A DNA stretch of 64,000 bases from Cladopsammia gracilis. Taxonomy: Eukaryota; Cnidaria; Anthozoa; Scleractinia; Dendrophylliidae. Within the stretch, counting starts at the first letter, position 1. The number at the start of each line of letters is the position of its first letter. The DNA lies in contig JAJGOT010000320.1 of assembly GCA_022457155.1 (NCBI GenBank), positions 386,501 through 450,500 of the forward strand, in the 5' to 3' direction. Of the stretch, positions 13,501 through 27,298 are shown piece after piece. Under the pieces are notes generated by a model. The model made no database searches. It worked only from the letters and a program-made list of their open reading frames with translations, and was not told the DNA's origin. A program made the position numbers and the translations under genes.

Positions 13501-16500
13501 CTACTTATCTACTGTACTACATGCTACTTATCTACTGTACCACATGCTACTTATCTACTGTACCACATGCTACTTATCTACTGTACCACATGCTACTTAT
13601 CTACTTTACCACATGCTACTTATCTACTTTTCTCTGCTTTTATACATACATGTGCTCCTTCTTGAGTACATTGCTTCCAACCTTTTCCATATTGTAACGC
13701 ACACTGAGTGTCGGCGCTTATAACTTGGCCGGGAAATCTCATTAACATCTCCTCTTGATTTAAATCTTTAAGATCAACCATATGAACATTCACATCCACG
13801 GGGTCATCATCACCATCATCATCATCGTCATAGGATCCTCGTCTTTTCAGACTTTTTGAATACATAACTGTTGCCTTGTTAGATGATTCATCGTTCAAGC
13901 ACCAAGAACGGCCACTCCTTAAAGAAAATAACAACAACAACAATTGATAGTTAACAAAGCTTTGTCACAGGCTTGGGTTGCACGAAACAGTTCAGCTGCA
14001 GTTTTTAGACACATTTATACTCATAGAAGTTTGTTTTTGTTTTTGTTTTGCAAGACACAAGTCACGGAATCTTCTTTGGCTCCTGTAAAGATTCGAATAG
14101 AACGTTTTCCTAGAGTAACAATGTTACTTTCCAAAACACTGCCTTTTGTTCAAGTTTCCATGATTTTTGTAAGATTTGATACTGTTTAAAAATGCTTTTT
14201 TCTTTCTCTTTGTGAATATGCATGTAATTATTGCCAGTAAGGTGAATTGTCTTCAGTCAATTTATCAGGTGTCACGTCCTCCGTTTCATGTTCACAGCAT
14301 TTAATTACTCATGCGCGAAGCGGCATGAGGTAAGGTTTCGGCTCCGTTTTTCTTGTTATTACTCATGCGCAAAGCGCAATGAGTTAAAAAATGCCCTTCG
14401 TTTTTCTTTTTTTTATTTTCTTTTTATTTTTTGTGTCACGATTTTGCATGCAAATTTATGCACGCATATTTTAAATTGTGCACTTCCGGTTCATGTCTTC
14501 GCTATTTACACTTCCTGTTTAGTGACTTCCGGCTACTGTAACTTCCGGTAAAGAGCGTCACTTAGGTGTCACGACAGCATCTCCTACAACCCTTCATACA
14601 TTACTATGTTCACGTTTGGTATATATAAGACTAAGAAGAATCACTGGCTTCATTGTGGTACAGCCTTCATTTCCGAAACATTCAATAGTAAACAACGTGG
14701 TTTGCAGGAACGATGACTGAATGAAAGAAGTAACTTATCTCCATGTCGGACATCTTCTTATCATGTTTAAAATATATCATAAAATTTCCTTACGCATGCG
14801 CATGAGTAAAGGCTGCTTGGAGCCTCTTGTTAGAAAATTGTTTACATACTTCTGAGAGAGAAGGTAGAGAGAGAACTCCTTACAAGGCTTTCAAGGCTTT
14901 TGTCACAAAAGTAAGTACAGAAAGGAAGCTATCTCGTTGAAAAAAGCGTGTTTAAGAAAACAATAGGGCTGTACATCTGTGAACAGCTAAGTGAATTGAT
15001 TTTAATTTGAAATGGGTATCTTGTAACGTGACTTCCTGAAAATCAACTTAAGGTGGCTAAACACAGTTTCACAGTACCTATGCGTCATTCATTGTCATTT
15101 TAAAACCACTAATGTCTGGGCGCCCAAAATTGGTGAGGCATACGATTAAGCAACAAGCAATATATTTTGATATTTTTGTTGAGCTTTTAGGGTGTTGCCA
15201 TGGCAACACGGTGGATTGTAATTCAGCCTGCAATATTTGGTTTCGTTTATTTTCAGAAAATCTAGTCGTTAGATTTTGTCCATCCGATTTGTCTACAGTA
15301 AACTCGTAAAAATGTTCGCATGTTAACACTGGTCTCATGTAATTTTGACAGAGTGATATTCCATAATTTGTGGTTTAATATGTTTGCGTTTTGTAAAAAA
15401 CTCCTTTGTTAGATTTCAAATTTTTGATGGCAGATGAGTTCGGCATATTCGGAACTATTGTTGTGCCAAATTTCGTGAAATTCTAACAAGTGGTTCCGTA
15501 GAAATCAGCACGTTTCCGAGGAAATTAAAGTCGCTAAAACATCCAATAACAATTGTTTGGTCAACTGCGCATGCGTTGCATTTGACGGGGTTCTCGATCC
15601 AAAGACAAAGACGACCAAAAAGGCAGTGTGTTTCTTAAATGGTTCTATAAATTATCTATTGATTCAACAAACATTTTTACGAACAACAAATTGTTTGATT
15701 TTAAGATGAAAAACAACACTTTCGCGATCCACGCTGAGCAAAATAAAATGATCGCCGAATAGGCGCCACGTTTGTTTTTCTCAAAACTCTGCACGTGCTG
15801 ACTCACCTAAGTGACTGAAATTGAAGAGCGCGTGCAAACTGTATTCAGCCACCTTAAAAGCAACTTGACTTGATAGTGTGTTAATATTGATTGAGGCTCT
15901 GTAAGGTTTCCATAAGTTATAATTAATCTGTAGCAAGTAGGTTGTTGGCAAAACAATACGTGTATCTGTATCTACCATAAGGAATCGATTCACTTTTGAA
16001 ATGGGTGTCCTCCGACTGTCTCTGTACGTTGATCGCATTTGGTGAGGGGTGGGGGAGGACTAGAACTACATGTTAAAAAACAAAAGGGAAGTTGAGCTTA
16101 TCTTTCATTTGACACGTGACTTTAAGCTAAACCCTTTTTAATTTTAAACGCACAAACTAGCTGCCATGCTCATTGTGTGATATAAAGCGAACTAAACAGT
16201 ATATTACCAAATTGTAAAGCCGTTCAACAAATCTGTCACACGCGGTTAAAGAAAAAAAAAGTAAGTGTTGTAAAAGAAAAAAAATTAAGTGTAAATACTT
16301 ACTTCAGGAACTTTTGAATAGTGTTACTGCTACAGCTTGACCATGTTTCAGCAAGATGACCCGCAGGAAGCGTGGCAGACATAATGTAGCGATTGTCTGG
16401 ACATTCCGCATTAGTTCCGTCGTGTTCAACACCCATGCTGACGAAGACAAAAACATTGTGAAGAGAAAAGCAAGGTGAAGGGAAAAAGCATTTACCATCT

Positions 16501-19500
16501 TTAATCATTTATCACCTCATATGACGCTTTCAACATTGCTGATTCTACGGGACGCAGGACGCATGTAATACATGAACCTAGAATATGGCCTAGTTCGCCA
16601 CGAGTCTCTTGAGCTCAGTGGTGAGAGCATCTAGACCATCTTGTCGAGGACTCAGATTTTCTTTCTTTGTCCCACGCTCGTGAAGTGATGAACATAACAT
16701 CTTTCTCATTTCATTACCGAGCTTAACATTTCCCATCTTTCCTCATTTATCAAGATGTAATGTTGATCATGCCAGGAGATTAAGATTCAGATTCAGGTTC
16801 AGACTCATGTGTCTTTCCTTGTCCACGCTTATTACATGATAAACATAACATCTTTCTCATTTCATTACCTAGCTTAACATTTCCCATCTTTCCTCATTTA
16901 TCAAGATGTAATGTTTATCATGCCATGAGATTCAGATTCAGGTTCAGGTTCAGACTCATGTGTCTTTCCTTGTCCCACGCTTATTACATGATGAACATAA
17001 TATCTTTCTCATTCCATTACCTAGCTTAACATTTCCCATCTTTCCTCATTTATCAAGATGTAATGTTTATCATGCCATGAGATTCAGATTCAGGTTCAGA
17101 CTCATGTGTCTTTCCTTGTCCCACGCTTATTACATGATGAACATAATATCTTTCTCATTTCATTACCGAGCTTAACATTTCCCATATTTCCTCATTTGTT
17201 GACATTGTATGTATAAGTGAAATATATTACGATGGGTTCCAGATATGGAGAGATGAAGTAATCGAGGGTTAATAAACTTAAAAAGAATGTTCTTGCATAT
17301 GCAGCATGTGAGGAATAGCATCGTTTCGGTCTTATGCTGTCTTGTTCTTGGCGTGAAGAACATGAGAAAAACAAAAGCTGTATTGATTCACGTAAAGAAG
17401 GCATTTGTTTCGAGAACAAGTTATCAAGAATACATGCATACATGCTTTATTTTCACTTCCCCAGACGAGGCTTTTGAGCGAAATAATTTCAATAGTAATA
17501 AAAATATGATCTGGATAATAAAACTTGGTTAAAAACTTATACGATAATAAAAGTATTCAAACTAAGTAAAAAAAAAACTAAGTTAAAAGCTACTTGTCCG
17601 TTAAGAGACTGCGCCTGAGCAGGCGCGTGAACTTAGTTACAGATTCTACGATCTTTAGTTCTGGTGACAGAGAGTTCCAGAGTGATACTGTTCTATAATA
17701 AAAAGTTCTTAGGCCGGTCGCAGTTTTAAAAAGGGGTATGTTGAACATTTGAGAGTTTCTAGTGGTGCGGGTCGACACATCGCCACGCCTTAGAAACTGT
17801 TCAGACAAGTAACCAGGAGCACTCCCAGTCATGCAATTATATGCTATAATAGCGTCGCGGTAATACAGATGCTGCCTCACTGGAAGCGCGTTAAGAATCA
17901 TCTGTTGTCCTGTTCAAGAAAACAGTCTGACCGTTAACTATTTAACCTCTAAGAGTGACCAACATCTAATTTCTCCTTAGACGATCACTGCTTAATCAAA
18001 CATGACGGTCATGAGAGTAAAGAAAATGATCATTAAGTAAAGAAAGGTCTTGATTGGCAAACAAATTCTCCTCATTAGTGTCATAGGAAATGTATCGGAG
18101 AACAGCGTAGAGAATATGCATGTTGATGTTAAAGGAGCTTTGTCGTGGGGATTTTAACGATTTTGGGTCAAAACATGCGAAATTAAAATCAACTGCCTTT
18201 GTCGAAGAGAATAAACTATACTCAGAGTTTTAGCGAGTTTTCTTAGCCACAATGCGATAAAATTTAGTTTCTACGCCCGCTCCGCCATTTTAAGACCAGA
18301 CAAGGCCCTGGGGACGACGTTTGCATATTTTGAGACTCATTCTTTTTCGTTTTAAATTGGTTTCATGTTTCATGTGCGTGTAAAAGTATCTCTCGAGCCA
18401 GTTGCACAGCTTGTACTTGCGTACAGACGTAAAATTAGCGAGGTTGCTTAAGATCGTAAAATATATTAAGTCATGCTGTATGAATGGATTGCGTAAACAT
18501 AAAAAATTATAGAGCGTTTGCACGTGACGTCACAGCGGCCATATTGGTGTCCCAAAACAATGAAATGGTGGCCATATTGGTGTCCTAAACGAATCCTATA
18601 ACATTTCCTAGTATTGCTTTAGCTCTCCAATATGGTCGCCGGTTACGTGAGTGAAAACACTCCGTAACCCGCTCAACTTTAAACCAACTAGGTAAACTAG
18701 AGTGAAAATACTCTGTAACCCGCTCAACTTTAAACCAACTGGGTAAACTAGGCACGCCAAGGATCATACTTTTAAACAAATCGCTTGTCAGTAATACTGA
18801 CGCACACAAACTGTTGTAGGTTTTTATGCAAGAAATATAATTCAAAAGAACTCTTTCCCAAATAATGTATTTCACAGGTTTTCAGGCAACTTTGAAATGT
18901 TTAAACGCCAGATTTTCACGCTTGTAATAAAAATTGCAATATAATTCCTTAAGTTGCTGACTACCCGGCCAATAATGATCACCCTTCAGGGGTGGCTGTA
19001 AATGGAAATGATAATAATTTATTTCGTTTAGGCAAGCCTTTCATTCACCGTTTCCTATTTTATTCAAAGGTAACTAAATATAATATTTGCTATTTTTAAC
19101 TTCCCAAATATTATTTTCTCCCTATCTAGAAAAAATACATATATATAACAATCATAAGCGCCATACTTGTGTCCAGTTTCATGTACGATCACCAAAGCAG
19201 TCTGTAGTCCCACCATGTTGTTAACGTTCCCGGCCGAATATTTCCCGCACATACTGTTGAAACCGCCGTAGCCTATGTCATATTGATAAAAAAAAGGTGG
19301 ACTTAATAACCGAAATGCGTAAAAAGAAGCAAAGCAGCAACAACTAGCTTTATTTACATGACCGCATAAATTCGTGCAGTATTGCAAAAGCATACAACTT
19401 CATAATGTAAAGGACAGTTAAGTTACATCAGTCTGGCTTGATACTAAATTATTGCGGAAATTTAAGCATGATAAGATGAACTTCGTCATTTCAATATTAA

Positions 19501-20953
19501 CAAAATAATAGATAACTTCTTTATGAGATAATGGTTTGATATTCGGTAGTTAACATTTCTATTTTGTAATTCCTATAAAACCCGTCCTAAAGAGTTGAGT
19601 AATAAGGACAGTGAACAGGAAGTAAATTTTTATTTTCAATTTTATTGGATCCACAAGTAGGGCAAAGTCTATTATCCCTCGGGATTTGATCATATCTACC
19701 AATTTCAATCATTAGTTTGTGAAAATAATAAGCACTAATATTTCTCTCCTTTAAGGGAGGATATTGAATGAGATTAAAGCCTAGACTAAAAAGTAAAAGA
19801 ATAAGAAATTATTTTCTTACCGCCGACACTAACTTTCATTCTAAACGGAACAGAAACAAAACATTAAGTTAATTCGCGGCACAATTTTAAAAGAGTTTTC
19901 GATAAGAGTTCAATTTTTAGTTACAATACAGAGTTAAAAGTGGCTTTAATTTGTCTGTTATAGTAACATTGTCGCAAGGTGGGAGTCAAAATATAAAATG
20001 CCGATGGTAATAGCTATTATATAGTAATGCGTTTGAGAAGTTACATTGTAATATCTTACCTGTATACCAGCGAATACAAGTCGTAATGATATGGGCTATG
20101 GTCGTCGTGGTTACTAGTCTTTTTTTCATATTTGTCCAATTTTGTCAGCCATATCATTTTGACTTCGGAGTAGTCCGCACCAAACAACTGGTGGATTAAA
20201 TAAAACATTTTTTTACATCAACAATAGTATTGCAAATGGTTTGAACCCAGGAGGATAAGTAGTCTGTCGAGGGTGATCATCCGGGTTAGTTTACATGCAG
20301 TTCTGTAAATAATTGTTGTTGGTAACAATGTCTGACATTTCGACAACCAGAGCAGGAGTCATCTTCAGAGTCGTGTGAATTGTAAACCGCAAGTTGTTGG
20401 TATTGAGGTCGAACACAACTCTTTGTAAGCCAGATCTCTGGGGTAGGTGTTTTCTCTCAAATATAACTCATAAAATGTTGTGCAATAGGCATTCCTTTGA
20501 TAACGAGGCATAGACTTTGCTTCTATCCTAGAGGCAGAGTTTACAGCTATTTCAATTAACGTTGTCGGATAAAAGCTTAAAGCCAAGACCGCAAGGTAGT
20601 ATGGGTTAGGGTAAATAGCATTGCTTAAAAATCCCATACTACCTTGCAGTCTTGGCTTTTCGCCTTTTCATCCGACAACGTTAATTGAAATAGCTGTATA
20701 TGAATTTTGCTAGAAGCAAAAGCGTTATGTTTTGTTACATAAACAGGTTTGTTATACTGTAGTTGCTGTTTACCTTTCTGTCTATGATGATACCACGCAA
20801 GAGGACGTAATAAATTCGAATATCTCCAATACTTGGATCCATAAACATTCCTGCAATCTGTAAATAATTTAAACGTAAAGCCTGATAAAACTGAACTGAT
20901 TTCAGTTTTTTCGGATATTTTTGGAGCTGCTATCGTTACCAGCTTCAAATGCC

Positions 20954-20988
<35 letters not shown>

Positions 20989-22678
20989 CATGGTGGAGAT
21001 GGTGGTGATGGTGATGGTGATGGTGATGGTGAAGGTCATGATGGTGATGATTATGAAGGCGATGGTGATGATGGTTATGATGATGGTGCAGGTGATAGCG
21101 ATGGTGATGATAATAGCGATGGTGAAAGTAGATAATGGTGATGACGATGATGATGATGATGATGATGATGATGATAGCGATAGTGGCGATGATAATGGTG
21201 ATGTGAGATGAATTCTTTACTTTAAACATCCTCACAGAGAACTTAAATAGTATCATGAAAGAAGAGTGCGGAAAGGATGAATCGGAGCTTCACAAAACGA
21301 TTTTAAAACACTTGAAAGTGGTTTAAATCTTTGTTTTAACGTTATACTGTACAAATTAAAGAACAGTTCGATGTATACTTACAAGCTCCTCCACTGATAT
21401 AAGCGCTCCCGCTTAAAAGGCCACCCAAAACCCCTTACGATGTTGTATAAGCCCAGGGCTTATAACCGGCATTTTACGTTAAAAGACAGTTTGAAATGAA
21501 ATCGCATTTACTCCACTGATATTTGGTCCATGTTGTCACCCCGTGTGACCCCGTGTGACCCCGTGTCAGTCAATACTCTCTTCCAGATCCCACTTCGTTT
21601 TGCTGAGGTGATTGGAAAGAGATAATTTGATGTATATTTTTATGACGCGTCCCATAAAGTTTTTGGCTTTTATTTCCCCGCATCCTGTCTGACCTGTTAA
21701 GAATTCTCATTTACAACCCAGTCTCGTGCTGACAGAAATCAGCTTTGGGTTTCACATCTGCGCATGCCTTAGTTCAAACGCAGGACTAACTTACCCTTTA
21801 CTGTGGGCGCAGTTTCAACCCAAGACGTAACGTAAATTAAACTCACTTATGTCCAGAAATGCACGTAACTCGGACCTTAGGCACTTCATATTACACACAA
21901 TTATTTTTAATTTCCATATGACTTCATGTTTGACAGAATTGCTTGTGTTTAGGTGAGAATTAGGTCTAGGGGACACTTCATGAAGTCTATCATAAAGAGC
22001 ATGAATCTCATTAGCGTGCATTTCTGGACATACCTCATTAAACTGGATCAATTTCTGTCCAACAGAATCTCTTTAAAATAAGAGAGAGAAAGGATAACTC
22101 TTGCCTTACCATGTTTGCTAGTATAAGGGAAAATTTCTGTGGATTGGACCCCTGTTGCTTAAGTTGTGTTGCCAAGTCAGTCTCAAGCATCAGTGCACCC
22201 TCAATTGTTTTCACCGTTATGTCTTCTCTCTCATCTATCGCCTTATCCGACATCTTTGTGCTTTCCTTGAATGCTTAAAACGAAAAAAATCGTGCCAATA
22301 CAGTGCAGTCAAAAAAAGAAGGCAAATTTGTAAAATGGAAAGTTCTCTAAACATAGATTTGTTCCTCTTAGGGCAGATAATTCTGAAAGTAAAGGGGGCC
22401 ACTACTGAGTACAGAAGTCTACGGTAAATATATCCCATCTGCTGGATAGAATAAAGAAGATTTATATCGTAATTATATAGCAGTTGGAGGCAGATGTTGC
22501 CAAACTATTGCAAAACATTGCAAGTATAATTTGATGCAGATCCAAAGTTGATTGTTTAATACAATTATTATATTAAAACATGGGACAAACTACGTCCGTC
22601 TGCAAAACAGAACAACGCAGACCGAGACCAGCAGGGGTAAGTTGCCGAACGCCGAACATGTTTCTCATCCTTAAGTAC

Positions 22679-22712
<34 letters not shown>

Positions 22713-24471
22713 CTTACAATGGCGAGCCGAAGGCGAAACATTATAAAGCCCATACAGATCGGACGCGAATCAAGCTATCGTACTTGTGAAATGAAACAAT
22801 AAGTAGAGATCTGTATGGAAATTTAATGAATACTAATTAGCTGAGCAGGTGTTTGTATCAAACGTTAATTCTACTGTTTAATAATTCATCAACTCTGTCA
22901 GTTGATTTGTATTGGGGTTTACAGAGGTGTACATGTGATTCAAATACCACCTATTGATTTCTCATAACTTTAATGAATAAGTAATGAATTTTATAACAGT
23001 AAATAAAAGCTAACCAATCTGAATCAGTGCTTAACCCTAAATACTGTAAATCAGCGCTACAGTATTTAGGGTTAAGCACTGATTCAAATTGGTTAGCTTT
23101 AATTTTCTGTTGTGGGCGAGAACAATGTTCGGCTTTCGGTGTTCGGCGTTCGGCAAATTACCCCTGCCGAACTGAGACCGATCAAACCAAAAAAAAAAAA
23201 CAGAGCAAAACAAATCAGGAACAGCAACATTAACTATGTAGGGGAACTGACGCCTCCCTACTGAGGACAAAGACAGGGCTTATCATAAGTATGTCCTGAT
23301 TTTATAAATAAGGAACTTGACTGTAAACGTACAAAAGAAATACCGTACCACTCTTTGTTCTTGACACATCATCAAAGTCGAACTGTAGAGGCTTCATGTA
23401 AAGAAGATGAGGTGTCTCCCTTTCATTACTCCATGGTGTGCGTTTTGCCAGGTGAGTCGGCAGTGGGTGTATAAACAGCGTATCACTTGACAGTCTTAGC
23501 ATCCCAGTCTAATATGAATTTTTTTAAACAATTTAAATATAGTTTCAGGTAGAAGGCACCACTAATTGAAGTCAAGAAGTCAACCATATACAGGAGATAT
23601 TCTAATGGTAAGGATATAAACTAAGGCATATATGGAATAAAGAAAATGCTGATTTTTAGAGCCGTAGACACTAATCGGACTGCTCCATGTGTACTAATTT
23701 TGAGGCTTGATTGTGAATATTTTAATAAAAGCGTATATGCATGGTTCTCTAGGAGTGACAGTGCTGAAGAGAGGTCGAAACAGTGTCCACGGTTGCATAA
23801 TTGGCTTTTAGTTTGGGCTCTTCTCATGGCGTTGTCCCATTAAGCTTTTCTTACCTAATTTGTATTTCTAACTCTAACCCTTAAAACAAAGATAGCTTTT
23901 TAGTGAAAGATCTAAAATTTCTAGCAGTGAAATGAAATCCATGCATACATACCAGTCCTTCGTCACTGCTGACAGCTACCATTGAATGTGGATCGCACAT
24001 CACTTGACCGAGATATAATGTGTTTTTGGGAGCAGAAGAATATAACACAGTCCCATCCGCGTGCCTTGTCTCCATTACGAGGTTAGGTGACATAAGCTTC
24101 CGGTTCAGTGTTAGATTCAGGCGTAATTCCTTCCCAAACACGGGAACTTTGTAAAATATATTATCACGTGGTTCTAGTGATCGTTGCTGGACACGTTCAG
24201 GCAGTGGGTGACCGTTTTCATCTGACTCATAGGGAACAACGATATCGTATTCTGGGACTGCAAATGAATAACAACAAGATAGTAATAACACATATCATCA
24301 AGATTACAACGAATTTGTTATTATTATAATCCGGTCTGGTTCAGTCTGGTTCATATTCACCTGAAAAGATGAGCATGGTACTTATGACGTCCCTATCAGT
24401 CCACTATCACTTATTATAGAGAAATTAAACATCTTGTCCGGCCTCAAGAGTCCTCGTGGGACCGAAGAGGA

Positions 24472-24547
<76 letters not shown>

Positions 24548-27267
24548 CAAGTAAGTAAGTAAGTAAGTAAGTAAGTAGACATCTTGTAATCCTTTTTAAT
24601 TGCATTTCTGGATCTACTGACTTAAATGTCAATCGATTCGTTACCTTTGTCTCGCGTGACCGGTCTCGTTCTCAGAATCCTACCCTTATGTTAAAACCTG
24701 CCTATTGTAAAACCACTACTTTTCAGGCCTCTTTTTTTAATCGGATTGTAAAATCCTGGAACACTATTTGCAGACTAACTCTCCAGCCTAAGCATTTTTA
24801 AGAATTACCTGCGTGCTACCTACTTTTCCTTGTTAGATTCTACTTTTGATATTGACATGCCCTGCACCTGGTTCCCCTCTCGAAATTGCCCGACTGCCAC
24901 CGTTCATAATTTACACTTTAATTACTGTTTTTGTGCATTTTTATTAGATTTCACCGTTTAACTATTACATTTTAGCTTTCGCTTTAAGAGAATTTTTTTT
25001 AGATTTTACTTAGCTTGGGGTGGTGCCCCGCATGGGTCACGTGCCCCGTTCCCGCTATTCCATATTGGTCTCTTTCATGCTAGTATTTGGTCTCCTTCAT
25101 GCTAGTATTTCTCTTGTTTCTATTTATTTGTTATTATTGGACAAATAAATTTGTTTAATCTAAAATTATCAAAATCTGTATTCAACAATCCAGTCAACAA
25201 TGGATAAGATGCGCCATAGTTAATCGAGGGACTGGTTATGAAACCTTGCAGACTTCAAGAGTGATAAAAAAGGAGCTACAATTTATGTTGAACCGTACTT
25301 GACCCTGCACATCTTTTGTTTTTTGATCACACACTATGACTGAAAAACTTAATAGCACCATTTCTATTTGTCAGTTGCTGGAACAAAAGTTTAACATCTA
25401 TTGTGATTGTGCACGGTCAAGGCCGAAAAACTATCATAACAAAAACATCGAAAAAAGACATTTCTCTGGTTTCATGAACATTGCACTTTAATTATTAGCT
25501 ATGGAGCTCGAGGCGCTTTATACCCAACGATAATTATTTTCATCAATTTCCTACCTTCCAAATGACTGTCAACGCCGAAATAATATTTGAGGTCGTCTTT
25601 TGTCATGTGTTGGTGGAGCGTCTATATGTAAATTTGAAAAACAAGTCAAACAAGTTATTTTTCACATTACATTTGTTGTAAATGTGTTTCCAAACATTTG
25701 ATTAATCGCGAAAATGTGTCTCAAGGGTAAATGAACAGGTACTAAAAATGGCTTGTGCTAACAATGAATGCTCTTGAAAAAATCGGAGAAAAACATTGAG
25801 GGGTAGCACCCAGCCGGTTTTATTTGCTAATAAGTCTACTTGTTTTTCTTGTATGCTAATTTCTTCTTTGTAGAGACACACTTTGTGAGGCATTTTTTTT
25901 ATGAATTTTTAAAAAATTCGCAGCAACTGTTCATCAGGTTTATCAAATAGGTCCTAATACACCACTGCTCATTTTTAACCCGTGAATACGCGCATGCGTA
26001 ATGAACGGGTTATCTTCGGTAATCGAGACAGATATGCAAATGAGTCACTCGCTCACTCCTAGTTAGTGACGTAATGCGTTTCGTAACAAGAACAGCGTGA
26101 ATCCAGCGATAACAATAACTAATTTGTTGTAAACGAATATAAACAACAATAAGCTTAAAGATGTTTCGCACTTGGAGTCTTTAATGCGACATAAAATCGA
26201 TCTAAAAGGATTTTCTAATCGAGACACGCGTTTTGATGCGTATCTTAATTCTTTAAATAACAAATTTTAGTCTCGATTGAGCATGGCTCGGTGGCCTTGT
26301 GGGCCAAGGTGCGGATTTGGACTCGGAGGCCCGGATTCAATACACGCCCGTGACGCTTCTTTTTTTTTTTTTCCTCGAACTGGACATTATGAAAGTGATT
26401 TCCATTTTTTTTTTTTTTGCGTTCGTCAAAAATCCTGACGGTTAAATTTTTAAAAAAAAAATATCGAACCGTGTCAGTGTGAAAACATAAGCTTACTACC
26501 GAAATATTGCGTTGCGTGTTAGCATTTCGTATTCACGGGTTGGCTCTTAGGAGCCTTTGATTTTAAAAACTACTTAAAGGCGCTTCTATATAGTTACTTC
26601 ACGGAGTTTTCGTAGGATACGGTGACCAGAATTGCATATAATTACATCTGAAACATCTAAAATCCAACCTCTGTCCCCTCCCTGGCAATCAGATGGTTAA
26701 ATAAACGGAAAAAATGGAAAAAAATCGTAGTATTGACATAGTCAGCATAACGTATATATTATATAGTAACGAGTGGGACTTACGTTACTGTTCGTCATCC
26801 GTGAAAACACTGTAACACAGAATTAAAAGCAATAATAAAAACGATTATTACAGAGATTTAATGTTCCAGTAGCGCTCTAAATAACCAAGACAAAAAAAGT
26901 AACAGCCACGGTTTTTTTGTTCGCCTCTACATTCCTTTTGTTAAAACAGTCTGATCTGAACATTTGACTTTGTGAAGACTCGGTGGTGTGGACGTTGGTG
27001 AGTTGGACTTTGAACCTGAAGGTTGGTTGTTAGAGGCCTGATCTTTGCCGTCGTGTTTTTCTTTTGCCTCAGGCAAGAAACATTGTCTCTTTCCACCCAG
27101 GATGTGTCTCTCCTCACAGTTGTCTCCATCCAGGTGTGCAATAAGCGCAGTGAACATAAAATTTCATGCTACAGAAACCGCAGGTTCAACTCCAGCAGTT
27201 GTGGACCACTTGGCTCCCGAAGACTTAATCTTTTGGTGAATTAGGATCGTTATAACGTTTTCAGTCT

Positions 27268-27298
<31 letters not shown>

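Noticed and set aside
13018..13723. Three overlapping frames of about 200 codons
   Set aside because: The 23-bp repeat cycles through all three frames, so openness has no coding meaning.
20921..21256. Met/Asp-rich and His/Ile-rich frames
   Set aside because: GAT triplet tract in intron 4 of paralogue A.
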